From Desulfobotulus mexicanus (lineage in GTDB: Bacteria > Desulfobacterota > Desulfobacteria > Desulfobacterales > ASO4-4), in contig NZ_VDMB01000025.1 of NCBI RefSeq assembly GCF_006175995.1, positions 1-42,495 of the forward strand: a DNA stretch of 42,495 bases, read 5' to 3'. Under the pieces are notes generated by a model that saw nothing but the letters and a program-made list of their open reading frames with translations, ran no database searches and was not told where the DNA came from. Made by a program: the position numbers and the translations under genes. Positions 25,721 to 34,019 of the stretch are shown one piece after another; the stretch's first letter is position 1, and the number at the start of each line of letters is the position of its first letter.

Positions 25721-26506
25721 TTATTGCATGCCAGTTCCGGCGGGGGGAAAGAAAAGAGTCTGTTTTGCGCCCTTTAAGCCATAGGCAATGGTATAAATGA
25801 TTTGATCCGTATTTTCGTAAAGAACCTGATTATTGACAGGGACACCTCCATGGGCTTGAATTTTGCCGGTATCCTTGAAACCCAGCACAGAAACTTCCAC
25901 ATCAAAGATTTTAGCGTCTCTGGTACGGATATAAGGTGTTTCCACGGGTTGGGTGCTGATGGGGGTGGTGCGTACAGCCGGGTTGATGAAGTCTTTCATG
26001 AGGTTGGAAGCAAACTGAAGATAGGCAGGGGGCATTTCCGATGGCGGGTTGTCTCCGGCCTGGGTAACCATGCGAAGAATACGGGCCTGGCTGGTTATGG
26101 CTTTAATTGCCTCCTGATCCGGTCCCACTGGGAGATTGACGGGGTAGCCTGCAATCTGAACAAGAGTGACATTGCGTTCTCCCTTCTGGGATGCCGTGAA
26201 GTTTTCCACCTCAAGGGTTACAAGATCCTGTTGAACGTCTATGACCTTTGTGGTGCTGAGGATGCGATCACCATCGTGGTTTTTATAGCGGGCCAGCGTG
26301 GTTACCCACTGACCTTTGGCCAGGGGAATTCTGACATGGCCCGGTGTGTTGATGTTCTGGGGGTTTTTAAAGGCAATCTTAGCGGCCATGTTTTCAATGG
26401 CCTGCTGGGCATGGGGATCGGCCGTAGGTGTACTCCGGAGTCCGCCGCAGGAGGTGAGCAAAAGCAGTAGAATAAAGGCAGCTGGTGCCAAAAAATGAGG
26501 TAACAT
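25721..26506 (-). CDS. Hypothetical outer-membrane lipoprotein
   Basis: This 261-aa protein has a clear lipoprotein signal: hydrophobic residues then LLTSC (Cys20) followed by Gly, which does not favour inner-membrane retention. I do not recognise the mature domain. It contains beta-rich segments such as VRIPLAKGQWVTTLARYKNHDGDR and TLVQIAGYPVNLPVGPDQEAIKAITSQARIL. The C-terminus (DQIIYTIAYGLKGAKQTLFFPPAGTG) is also distinctive. AAAGGAG precedes the ATG. It lies 54 bp downstream of the DUF2520 gene on the same strand and is followed by a terminator. Confidence 0.75.
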   Translation of the reverse strand: MLPHFLAPAAFILLLLLTSCGGLRSTPTADPHAQQAIENMAAKIAFKNPQNINTPGHVRIPLAKGQWVTTLARYKNHDGDRILSTTKVIDVQQDLVTLEVENFTASQKGERNVTLVQIAGYPVNLPVGPDQEAIKAITSQARILRMVTQAGDNPPSEMPPAYLQFASNLMKDFINPAVRTTPISTQPVETPYIRTRDAKIFDVEVSVLGFKDTGKIQAHGGVPVNNQVLYENTDQIIYTIAYGLKGAKQTLFFPPAGTGMQ

Positions 26507-26560
26507 CCGGTGCTCCTTTCTGATGGTTTTTTTGTTCTTTATCTACTCAAAAATGCTGAT

Positions 26561-27424
26561 TCAGGAAAAAAGCTGATGGATCTGCCTTTTTGCTTTTTCA
26601 TCCAGATGGTTTCCCTTTACAGCCAGATTCAGCGTGGCTCTTCCCAGTGCCTTGTACAGGTCGCTGCGTAAGGGACGTTTTTCGTTTATGGCTTCAAGGT
26701 GTCTTCTGAGGGTTGCCGCATCTCCCCTTACAACGGGACCAGTGAGGGCAGCTTCCGCAGGCATTTTTTCCAGATTGGCAAGGGTGCCGGAAATAAGGGG
26801 GGTAAGAAAGGTCATGGCATCACTGCCTTTAATACCCGAGGCTTCCAGAAGATCAAAGGAAAAATCCATAAGGGTGACAAGGTAGTTGGAGGCCACCACC
26901 GCTGCCGTATGATAGAGTACCTTGGCATCGGCTGCAATGGTGATTCCCTTTGCTCCCAGATGTTTCGCCATGGCAAGCCCGGTTTCTACAGCTTCAGGCA
27001 TTCCTTCCGCAGTCATGAGGATATTTTTGAAAGGGAGTAGCATATCCAGGTTGGATGAAAAGCTCTGCAGGGGATGCAGGGAGGCAGTAAAGGCACTTTT
27101 TTTTGCAGCAGAGGTAAGAATTTCTGAGGTTTGGGAACCGCTTAAATGAAAAACCCGCTGGCCGGGGCGGAAGATATTCTTTGCGGCAAAGGTATCGCAG
27201 GCGGGTGCAATGGTATCATCTGGAAGTGCCAGAACCAGAATATCTGCTTTTCTGCCCATATCCTCAGGGCAAAGAAGGGGGATTCCAGTAAGCTTTGCAA
27301 TCTGTTCCGCCTTTTTTATTTCGGCATCCCAGATGCCGCAGACTGACCAGCCTGTCTTTGCAAGGTGAAAGGCAAGGTGGCTTCCAGCTCTGCCGCAGCC
27401 GAGGATTCCTGTATTATTTGTCAT
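26561..27424 (-). CDS. Rossmann-fold DUF2520 protein (ketopantoate-reductase-like oxidoreductase)
   Basis: The 287-aa protein has an N-terminal NAD(P)-binding Rossmann domain: GILGCGRAGSHLAFHLAKTGWSV (residues 6-28), then LVLALPDDTI. It carries a DUF2520-type C-terminal domain: FTASLHPLQSFSS, KVLYHTAAVVASNYLVTLMDFSFDLLEASGI and TLANLEKMPAEAALTGPVVRGDAATLRRH. The family is related to 6-phosphogluconate-type dehydrogenases and its substrate is not established. TAGGTTG sits before the ATG. It precedes the lipoprotein gene on the same strand, with 54 bp between. Confidence 0.88.
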   Translation of the reverse strand: MTNNTGILGCGRAGSHLAFHLAKTGWSVCGIWDAEIKKAEQIAKLTGIPLLCPEDMGRKADILVLALPDDTIAPACDTFAAKNIFRPGQRVFHLSGSQTSEILTSAAKKSAFTASLHPLQSFSSNLDMLLPFKNILMTAEGMPEAVETGLAMAKHLGAKGITIAADAKVLYHTAAVVASNYLVTLMDFSFDLLEASGIKGSDAMTFLTPLISGTLANLEKMPAEAALTGPVVRGDAATLRRHLEAINEKRPLRSDLYKALGRATLNLAVKGNHLDEKAKRQIHQLFS

Positions 27425-27538
27425 TTACAACCTACCGTATTCAGGGCGGATGATAAGGGGCACAGATCATGATGACATAATTTTTTTTAAAGTGGAATTC
27501 TTTTACTGAAAAAGAAACAGTAATGGTTTCCTGAACCT

Positions 27539-27559
27539 CCCCATGGCTAAAGCCAGGGG
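27539..27559. repeat. Short palindrome resembling an IS200/IS605-type end
   Basis: CCCCATGGCTAAAGCCAGGGG folds into CCCC/GGGG and TGGCT/AGCCA with a 2-nt loop and one bulged A. Similar hairpins (…GGCTAAAGCC…) occur at the ends of IS200/IS605-type elements and their small derivatives. No transposase is nearby, so at most it is a remnant. Confidence 0.4.
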
Positions 27560-27654
27560 TTTTACGGCGACTTTTGGTAAATGCTTAAAATCTGGCAGCA
27601 GGGCATACAGTATAAGCAGTCAGGTCAATGTCAAAATTAAATATTTTAGTATTC

Positions 27655-28983
27655 TTAAGATTTTAAAGACAGTTCAGCGTTCCGCAGATCCTGAATTCCC
27701 TGAAGCAGAATGTCAAAGAGGGGTTTTACTTCATTTTCTTCGATACAGCTGAAGGCTACTCTTATATCGTATTTCCCTAAGGCAATGAGGCCAACTCCAT
27801 ATTTCTCCAGCAGATGAACCCTCAGTTTCTCAGCTTCCACATCATTTAAGCGAACGCACATGAAATAGCCTGCATTGAAAGGATAGGGAGTGAAGGCATC
27901 GGCATATGCCGGGTCCTTCAGAACTTCTTTAACCCTTGTGGCTCTGGCTTGGAGTATATCATGTTTCAGGCCATGCTCTGCACTGTAGCGTTCATCCTGC
28001 ATGGATCTGAGAACAATGCGCTGGCCCAGATGTGATGCATTGGAGATGTTACCGCGGATGCAGCCTGCGGTTTTACGCTCCAGGGCCTCATAAAAGGGAG
28101 CCGTTTCTCCGGAGACTTTTGTGCCATAGGTCATGAAGCCTACCCTTAAGCCCCAGACATAGTTTTCCTTGGTGGCTCCATCCAGCTTGATTGCCAGAAT
28201 ATTTTCGTTAAGATCCGCAAAATGGGCAAAAAGGGATTCCTTTAAGGTCTCTTCTTCGTAAAAGAGTCCGAAATAAGCGTCGTCTGTGACCACGAGAATT
28301 TTCTTGCCGGATTCTGCTATTTTTTTTATGCCCCCAATCAGAGTGTCAGCCTCTGTTCTGGAAATGGCGTAGCCGGTGGGGTTTTGTGGGAAATTTAAAA
28401 GTACAATGGCTTTCCCTGTTTTTTCTGCCTCATCCCGGACCAGCTCCATCATTCCTTCTACATTGAAGCCACCTTCTGGAGTGAAGATGGGATAGTGGCG
28501 CAGCCGGATACCCAGACGTACATTCATGATGAGGTTGTAGTTGCCCCACATCATGTCAGGCAGGATCACCGTGTCTCCTGCATTGCACCAGGTTTCCGCA
28601 AAAACACTTATGGCATGGGTAATACCGCAGGTTACCACGGGCAGGGAGACGGTTTTTCCCTTTAGCGAAGGATTCTTTTCGAACAGGGAAGTCTGCCAGG
28701 CTTTTCTCAGCTCTAGAATTCCAAAGGAAGGCGCATAGGTAAGGGAATCTTCCGGGCTGTAATTCAGGCCATCCATGACCGAAGGAAAGCACATGATGCC
28801 CCCATCTTCCCGTGCAATGCCGATGGTGGCATTTATTGCGTGGGCTTTTTCCTTTGCTTCGGCGCTCTGGCTGAGAATGCCTTTGGGAAAGAAGAGATTT
28901 TGTCCCACACTGGATAAGAGTTCAAGGGCTTTTGGATTTCCATTGGCAAGGGCTGCGTTCAGCTGCTCGGCTAAGGGATTCAT
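27655..28983 (-). CDS. PLP-dependent aminotransferase class I/II
   Basis: The 442-aa protein has the fold-type I aminotransferase signatures. These are LNFPQNPTGY (Asn-Pro-Thr-Gly), VTDDAYFG (the Asp that contacts the PLP ring nitrogen, with its Tyr) and the Schiff-base Lys in LDGATKENYVWGLRVGF (Lys272). CGITHAISVFAETWCNAGDTVILPDMMWGNY also fits. The amino donor and acceptor cannot be fixed from sequence. The ATG at 28983 has AAGGATAGAC upstream and is preferred over an in-frame TTG at 28998. It reads away from the PxxKW gene and has a ~230-bp gap to the DUF2520 gene. Confidence 0.9.
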   Translation of the reverse strand: MNPLAEQLNAALANGNPKALELLSSVGQNLFFPKGILSQSAEAKEKAHAINATIGIAREDGGIMCFPSVMDGLNYSPEDSLTYAPSFGILELRKAWQTSLFEKNPSLKGKTVSLPVVTCGITHAISVFAETWCNAGDTVILPDMMWGNYNLIMNVRLGIRLRHYPIFTPEGGFNVEGMMELVRDEAEKTGKAIVLLNFPQNPTGYAISRTEADTLIGGIKKIAESGKKILVVTDDAYFGLFYEEETLKESLFAHFADLNENILAIKLDGATKENYVWGLRVGFMTYGTKVSGETAPFYEALERKTAGCIRGNISNASHLGQRIVLRSMQDERYSAEHGLKHDILQARATRVKEVLKDPAYADAFTPYPFNAGYFMCVRLNDVEAEKLRVHLLEKYGVGLIALGKYDIRVAFSCIEENEVKPLFDILLQGIQDLRNAELSLKS

Positions 28984-29090
28984 GTCTATCCTTGGCAAAA
29001 TATCGGTTTTTTTATTGGCAGGGCTGGTTTTGATGGCAGTTCATCGGATTCAGCGTTAATATAGCCCTGGCAGGCAGAATTTAAATCAGG

Positions 29091-29126
29091 AAAGCCCATG
29101 TCCTTAAAAAATTAAGGATGGGCTTT
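29091..29126. terminator. Hairpin downstream of the PxxKW gene
   Basis: AAAGCCCA (29091-29098) and TCCTTAA (29101-29107) pair with TTAAGGA (29112-29118) and TGGGCTTT (29119-29126), with a two-base bulge. It probably ends the minus-strand PxxKW transcript. T runs are weak, so efficiency is uncertain. The rest of 28984-29327 holds another small hairpin (GGTCACT 29246-29252 / AGTGACC 29261-29267) and no gene. Confidence 0.55.
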
Positions 29127-29327
29127 TCCGGTTGCGGGATATCAGTACCTTCTTGGACAGGCAATTTTTTGTCCTGCTTGTCTGTATGGCATTTTTGAAT
29201 AAAAGCCACAGTTTCTGCTACTGCATATCTGGAATAAAACAATACGGTCACTAAAAGAACAGTGACCTCCCTATGTTTATATGCACAGATATGCCCGTCA
29301 GACAAAAAAAGGGCTTTATTCCTTACA

Positions 29328-29600
29328 CTACTTACGCTTGGATGCCTTAAGCGGGTTGACTTTCTTTTTGTCTGCGGCTGCCTCGGTTTTCAGGTGGGTT
29401 GCCATGTTGCAGTTACCCAGTTTCCATTTGATGGAGGGATCGGGAAAAACAGTACAGTAGATGCCGCTTTCCTGTTCTGTAATGCGGGCACAGCCCATGC
29501 AGGTTTCAACGGCTGAAAGACAGGTGCCGTCAGTATAGGAACAACCGCTGGTTTTCATGAAAACACAGTCTTGGCCTTTACGTGTCGTGGTGCAGATCAT
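29328..29600 (-). CDS. PxxKW family cysteine-rich protein
   Basis: This 90-aa protein has nine Cys, spaced through CTTTRKGQDCVF, GCSYTDGTCLSAVETCMGC, YCTVF and GNC. It also has the diagnostic motif DPSIKWKLGNCNMATH and a Lys-rich tail. I recognise it as the PxxKW cysteine-rich family found in Deltaproteobacteria; its role is unknown, though the Cys pattern suggests metal or Fe-S binding. The ATG at 29600 has AGGAGTTCACCCT upstream. The frame is open further upstream to ~29672 without a plausible start. Confidence 0.75.
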   Translation of the reverse strand: MICTTTRKGQDCVFMKTSGCSYTDGTCLSAVETCMGCARITEQESGIYCTVFPDPSIKWKLGNCNMATHLKTEAAADKKKVNPLKASKRK

Positions 29601-29829
29601 AGGGTGAACTCCTGGTTCCTTAAATAATGATAAACTTCTGATATTGATAATACGGACTCGGATTCTGAGCAATGGTTGAACGGAAAAAAATTCTGATGCT
29701 TTTTAATGATGATCTTCAGCCCATTTAAACTGAATTCCATCTTTCTTTGTATCAGGAAAAATATGGTTCCGTTCACTCATCATATCAAAAACCCTACAAC
29801 AATAAAAAAAGGAAGAGGGCTTGTCAATT

Positions 29830-29843
29830 TGAAAACGCTTTCA
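29830..29843. promoter_or_regulatory. Possible LacI-family-type operator
   Basis: TGAAAACGCTTTCA is a near-perfect palindrome with central CG, like sites of LacI-family proteins (Cra, CcpA). It lies ~200 bp upstream of kdsD. No regulator gene is nearby, so this is a weak prediction. Confidence 0.3.
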
Positions 29844-29904
29844 GTTTTTTTTAAGGCCTTGAGCTGAAGATGAAATTGATTCATGTTTTACTTGGGTTTA
29901 TAGT

Positions 29905-29925
29905 GCCTCCCCGGTTATGGGAGGC
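29905..29925 (+). other. Hairpin in the kdsD upstream region
   Basis: GCCTCCC (29905-29911) and GGGAGGC (29919-29925) form a perfect stem with a 7-nt loop. A T-rich stretch follows 13 nt later. The 446-bp gap 29601-30046 otherwise holds no gene, though a hydrophobic frame is open upstream of kdsD. The hairpin may be a leader element. Confidence 0.35.
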
Positions 29926-30046
29926 TCAGGGGAAAGGTTTTTTGTTCACAATATGTTTTTCTTCGGGAGTTTTTTTATTTTTTTTGTCAGGTTTTTTATT
30001 GAAAATAAGCCATGGCAATCGTACCTGTTATTGGGAAACATCCATT

Positions 30047-31015
30047 ATGATAAAAGAAATCAGAGAAGTTCTTGAAATTGAAGCGCAGGGTATCCTTGAT
30101 TTTGCTGCAAGGGTGGATGCCTCATTTGAAAAGATGGTGGAAACGGTATTTGCCTGCAGGGGCAGGCTTGTGGTTGCAGGTATTGGAAAATCCGGACTTG
30201 TGGGTCGTAAGATAGTGGCCACTCTTATTTCCACGGGAACCCATGCTATTTTTCTGCATCCTGTGGAAGCCATGCACGGGGATCTGGGTCTTGTGGGCAG
30301 CGGTGATGTTTTTCTGGCCCTTTCCAATTCGGGTGAAACCGAAGAGCTGAATATACTTTTGCCCAGTATCCGCCACATGGGCTGTCCCATTCTGGCCATG
30401 ACAGGCAATTCCAGCTCCACACTGGCCCGGCAGGCGGATGTGGTTGTCAATGTGGGGGTGGCCAGGGAAGCCTGTCCTCTGGGGCTTGCACCAACCACGT
30501 CCACAACGGTTCTTCTGGCCGCAGGGGATGCGCTGGCCGTGGCTCTGATTAATAAACGGAAGTTCAAATCCTCTGACTTTAAAAAATTCCATCCCGGTGG
30601 TGCCCTTGGGCAGCGTCTTGCCAGCCGTGTGGTGGATCTTATGCTGACGGAATTTTTGCCGCAGGTGGTGGCTGGAACGCCCCTGCCCGAGGTGCTGGAA
30701 CTGATGGATCGTGTTTCCCTTGGCGCTGTTATGATTACTGATGAGAAGGGATATCTGCTTGGTATACTGACAGACGGAGATGTCCGCCATCTTGTGGCTA
30801 CGGGAAAATGCAGCAGTGGCAGGCTTGAGGAAATGATGACCGCCAATCCCCGCTGTGTGGCACCGGAAAGTCCTGTTTATGATGCCCTGAATACCATGGA
30901 GGAGCATCAGATTACGGTTCTGCCCGTTGTGGACGCCTCAGGAATGCTTGTGGGCATGCTGCATCTGCATGATATTCTCGGTAAAGGAGCCTTCAAGTTT
31001 CATGCAAGGCTTTGA
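30047..31015 (+). CDS. kdsD: D-arabinose 5-phosphate isomerase KdsD (KpsF/GutQ family)
   Basis: The enzyme converts ribulose 5-phosphate to arabinose 5-phosphate, the first committed step of Kdo synthesis. The 322-aa protein has an SIS domain with GRLVVAGIGKSGLVGRKI and LSNSGETEELN, and the conserved HPGGALGQRL. Two CBS domains follow (GAVMITDEKGYLLGILTDGD and HQITVLPVVDASGMLVGMLHLHD). The length matches E. coli KdsD (328 aa). The ATG at 30047 gives the normal N-terminus MIKEIREVLEIE; a hydrophobic upstream extension to 29870 is not part of the family. It is followed by a MITE-like element, pfk and, on the other strand, waaA, which transfers the Kdo product. Confidence 0.93.
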   Translation: MIKEIREVLEIEAQGILDFAARVDASFEKMVETVFACRGRLVVAGIGKSGLVGRKIVATLISTGTHAIFLHPVEAMHGDLGLVGSGDVFLALSNSGETEELNILLPSIRHMGCPILAMTGNSSSTLARQADVVVNVGVAREACPLGLAPTTSTTVLLAAGDALAVALINKRKFKSSDFKKFHPGGALGQRLASRVVDLMLTEFLPQVVAGTPLPEVLELMDRVSLGAVMITDEKGYLLGILTDGDVRHLVATGKCSSGRLEEMMTANPRCVAPESPVYDALNTMEEHQITVLPVVDASGMLVGMLHLHDILGKGAFKFHARL

Positions 31016-31030
31016 AGATTTTGTTTTTTT

Positions 31031-31382
31031 GTAACTGTTCAGCACAATTTTCCTTTGGTAAATCGAAAACCTTTAATCAGGTGCATAGACAACCGGACCA
31101 TTTGTTCGTGACGCAATCTTTTTCGGGAGCTTCTTGACCTGTGCGGAAGCGGCAAAAACTCCCCGCCACAGGCAGGATGCACTTTTTTATTACCATAGCA
31201 GGCCTTAGTACGCTGCCTTTGTGGCGGCTCAGACAGTTTGCCGCTTCTTTCGCACAGGCCTGCGAAGCTCTGATCCGAAACGATCGCAATGTCACTCACA
31301 AAGAGCCCGATTGTCTTTTGCTGGAACCACGGCTTTGAAATCAATACACAATCTTTCAGGGTAAAATGTGCTGAATAATTAC
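31031..31382. repeat. Palindromic MITE-like element, copy 2
   Basis: The ends are inverted repeats: TGTTCAGCACAATTTT (31036-31051) against AAAATGTGCTGAATAATT (31363-31380). The core (about 31107-31300) is highly similar to copy 1, including CGTGACGCAATCTTTTTCGG, CCTGTGCGGAAGCGGCAAAA and GACAGTTTGCCGCTTCTTTC. The arms flanking the core have diverged more than the ends. It nearly fills the gap between kdsD (ends 31015) and pfk (starts 31408); without it the two genes would be ~40 bp apart. No protein is plausible. Transposase is absent, so mobilisation would be in trans. Confidence 0.8.
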
Positions 31383-31407
31383 CATTTTTTTTGAAAGGAT
31401 ACCCTTT

Positions 31408-32706
31408 TTGGATACAGAGATTTTGAATCTGGGAGCCTGTTCCTTTGCCTCTCCTCTCCGTTTTACCCATGGGGGACGTTTTGTTTCCGATGGTGCGCGC
31501 ATTTTGAAGAGTCTTGACCCTTCTGAGATCCTTTGTGCCACAGGACAGGGAAAAGTACCTGTGAGTTTTGAGGCCGCAGGGCCGAGGGAGCGTATTTTTT
31601 TTGATCCTGCCCGTATGCGGGCAGCCATTGTAACCTGTGGCGGACTTTGTCCGGGCTTAAATGACATTATCCGCTCCCTTGTGATTGAGCTGTATCACCG
31701 TTACGGCGTAGGAGATATTCTTGGTATCCGTTATGGTCTTCAGGGTTTTATCCGTGAAGCTGGTCATGCACCTCTGGTGCTGACTCCGGCTGTGGTGGAA
31801 CGTATTCTGGATATGGGCGGCACCATATTGGGTTCTTCCAGGGGGCCGCAGAATTTTGACCATATCTGTGATGAGCTGGAGCGTTCAGGCATTCAAATTC
31901 TCTTTATGGTGGGTGGAGACGGAACGCTTACGGCTGCCCATCTGCTTTCGGAGACGGTGCGAAAAAGGGGCATGGATCTGGCTGTGGTGGGCATTCCAAA
32001 AACCATAGACAATGATATTGCAATAACGGAAAGAAGCTTTGGTTTTGATACGGCCGTGGAAGAGGCTACACGGGCTGTCCGCAGTGCCCATACCGAGGCC
32101 GTGGGCTATCCTATGGGGGTAGGGCTTATTCGTCTGATGGGTCGTCATTCCGGTTTTATAGCCGCCACAGCTGCCCTTGCCCAGCAGGAGGCAAATTTTG
32201 TTCTGATACCGGAGGTGCCCTTTGATTTGGATGGAGAAGGGGGGCTTTTGTGGTCTCTGGAGCGGCGCCTTGCCGAGAGGGGCCATGCCGTTATTGTGGT
32301 CGCTGAAGGGGCGGGGCAGAATTTTTTTGGGGAAAAGGATGGGGTGAAAGATGCTTCCGGCAACATGATTCTGAAGGATATAGGCCTCTTTCTCAAGGAT
32401 GCCATAGAATCATGTTTCAGGGCAAAGGGGAAAGCTATTGCCATGAAGTACATTGATCCCGGTTATATGATCCGCAGTCTGCCCGCCAATGCAGGGGATT
32501 CCGTTTTTTGCAGTTTTCTGGCCCGCCACGCCGTACATGCGGCCATGGCAGGGAAGACAGATATGCTTGTGGGCTATATCAATGGCAGCTTTGTGCATCT
32601 TCCCCTTGCCCTTTGTGCCGGAAAGCGTCGGCATGTGGATCCCGGCGGTTCCCTCTGGCAGGCGGTTCTTGAGACGACGGGCCAGGGTTCCCTCAGGGTT
32701 TTCTGA
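31408..32706 (+). CDS. 6-phosphofructokinase (plant/long-chain type)
   Basis: This 432-aa protein is a phosphofructokinase with an extended N-terminus. It has GGLCPGLNDIIR (79-90), GGDGT (169-173) and PKTIDND (197-203), and a later MGRHSGFIA. Gly in GGDGT (instead of Asp in the PPi-dependent GGDDS) points to ATP, while Lys in PKT is typical of plant-type or PPi enzymes. The donor is therefore not certain. The start is a TTG at 31408 with GAAAGGAT upstream; no ATG is near. Its ribosome site lies just outside the right end of MITE copy 2. It ends 5 bp before the convergent waaA stop. Confidence 0.88.
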   Translation: MDTEILNLGACSFASPLRFTHGGRFVSDGARILKSLDPSEILCATGQGKVPVSFEAAGPRERIFFDPARMRAAIVTCGGLCPGLNDIIRSLVIELYHRYGVGDILGIRYGLQGFIREAGHAPLVLTPAVVERILDMGGTILGSSRGPQNFDHICDELERSGIQILFMVGGDGTLTAAHLLSETVRKRGMDLAVVGIPKTIDNDIAITERSFGFDTAVEEATRAVRSAHTEAVGYPMGVGLIRLMGRHSGFIAATAALAQQEANFVLIPEVPFDLDGEGGLLWSLERRLAERGHAVIVVAEGAGQNFFGEKDGVKDASGNMILKDIGLFLKDAIESCFRAKGKAIAMKYIDPGYMIRSLPANAGDSVFCSFLARHAVHAAMAGKTDMLVGYINGSFVHLPLALCAGKRRHVDPGGSLWQAVLETTGQGSLRVF

Positions 32707-32711
32707 TGCAG

Positions 32712-34019
32712 TTACTTTTTCAAGAGCCTCATGATGGCATGGGTGTGGCAGGACAAGGCGCCCTGATTTTTCTTAAGGGCGCTCAGGCCTGCTTCTCCTG
32801 CTTCTCTGGCTTTTTCAGGAAATCGCAGAAGAAAGCAGAGTTTTTGGCCAAGGGCCTCTGCGTCTTGGGTTTCAAAGGCAGCGCCTGCTTCCGTGAGCAG
32901 GTTTTTTTCTTCTGAAAAATCTTCCATGGAAGGACCGAAAAGGATGGGCTTTGCCCAGGCAGCTGCTTCCAAAATGTTCTGTCCTCCTGCGGGAACCAGG
33001 CTGCCACCGCAGAAAACCACATCGGCAAGGGCATAGAGGCTGCGCAGTTCACCCATGGTGTCAAGGAAGAGAACCGGATGACGAAGGGGCAGACCACGGC
33101 TGCGACGCTGGTGTCCAAGGCCTGCTCTGGTAATATTCTTTTCCATTCCTTCAAGGCGTTTCAGATGGCGGGGTGCCAGAATCATGTGGAGATCGGGGAA
33201 TTCCTCTCTGGCCCTGATGAAGGCCTGTGCCAGGGGGATTTCCTCGTTTTTGCGAATACTGCCACAGATCCAGAGTGGTGTATCCTCCCTCAGGCCAAGT
33301 CCGGCTCTGTCAATGGACAGGGGTGCCCCGGTCAGGGAAAAGGGGTCTCTTTTGGCATTTCCGCAGACCCATACTTTTTCGGGAGGGGCTCCCAGCTCCA
33401 GGATTCGCTCTGCATCTTTATCGCTTATCATGCTGAAGCCGGACATTTTACTAAAAATTTCCCTTAAAAGCGGACGGAGTTTCATGTAGCGAGGGAAAGA
33501 TCTTGGAGAAATCCGGCCATTGACCATGAGTACAGGGATGTTAAGGTCTGCGCAGGCCTTTATCCAGTTGGGCCATATTTCCGTTTCCACAAAGACCATG
33601 ATATCCGGCTGCCTTGATTTAAGGGCTGCTTCCGGCCATCCCGGAAGATCCATGGGAGCAAAAACAGGGGTTGCCACAGCGGAAAGTCGTTTTTCCAGCA
33701 TGGTGATGCCCGTTTTTGTACATGAGGAAAGGGTAAAATGGATATCCTTTGGGAGAAGACCGCGAAGCTGCTGCACCAGAGATTCGGTGACACCGGCTTC
33801 TCCAAGGCTTGCACCGTGTATCCATATGTGGGGTCTACCCTCTTTTTTTTCAAGAAAAGGGAGTTTTCCCCTGAGCTGCTGATACCGCTTGCCCTGTCCC
33901 GCAGCATGCATGCCTGCCCAGAGAAAAGGCGCTCCCAGTCCCTTGAGTGCCAGGGTCAGGGCTCTGTAGTGCCCGTAGGAAGGTATGCCGGGTGAAGATA
34001 TATCAGGGAAGGATTTCAC
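32712..34019 (-). CDS. waaA: 3-deoxy-D-manno-octulosonic acid transferase WaaA (KdtA)
   Basis: WaaA adds Kdo residues to lipid A precursor, linking the product of KdsD to the outer membrane. The ~435-aa sequence has the catalytic-base region HGASLGEAGV, FVETEIWPNWI, VNGRISPRSF, CGNAKRDP and VFCGGSLVPAGGQNILEAAAWAKPILFGPSMEDF. All are family-typical. GTG at 34019 is preferred, with GGGGAGG 8 nt upstream; a TTG at 34043 is an alternative. The start overlaps the LppC-like gene by 17 bp, so translation is probably coupled. The N-terminal membrane helix is weak (ALTLALKGLGAPFLWAG). Confidence 0.93.
   Translation of the reverse strand: MKSFPDISSPGIPSYGHYRALTLALKGLGAPFLWAGMHAAGQGKRYQQLRGKLPFLEKKEGRPHIWIHGASLGEAGVTESLVQQLRGLLPKDIHFTLSSCTKTGITMLEKRLSAVATPVFAPMDLPGWPEAALKSRQPDIMVFVETEIWPNWIKACADLNIPVLMVNGRISPRSFPRYMKLRPLLREIFSKMSGFSMISDKDAERILELGAPPEKVWVCGNAKRDPFSLTGAPLSIDRAGLGLREDTPLWICGSIRKNEEIPLAQAFIRAREEFPDLHMILAPRHLKRLEGMEKNITRAGLGHQRRSRGLPLRHPVLFLDTMGELRSLYALADVVFCGGSLVPAGGQNILEAAAWAKPILFGPSMEDFSEEKNLLTEAGAAFETQDAEALGQKLCFLLRFPEKAREAGEAGLSALKKNQGALSCHTHAIMRLLKK

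Noticed and set aside
29870-30046. Hydrophobic N-terminal extension of KdsD
   Set aside because: KdsD is cytosolic with a short N-terminus; the ATG at 30047 gives the expected length.
31039-31470. Small minus-strand protein over MITE copy 2
   Set aside because: It runs through the repeat and into pfk on the other strand; the similarity to the copy 1 frame reflects the DNA repeat.
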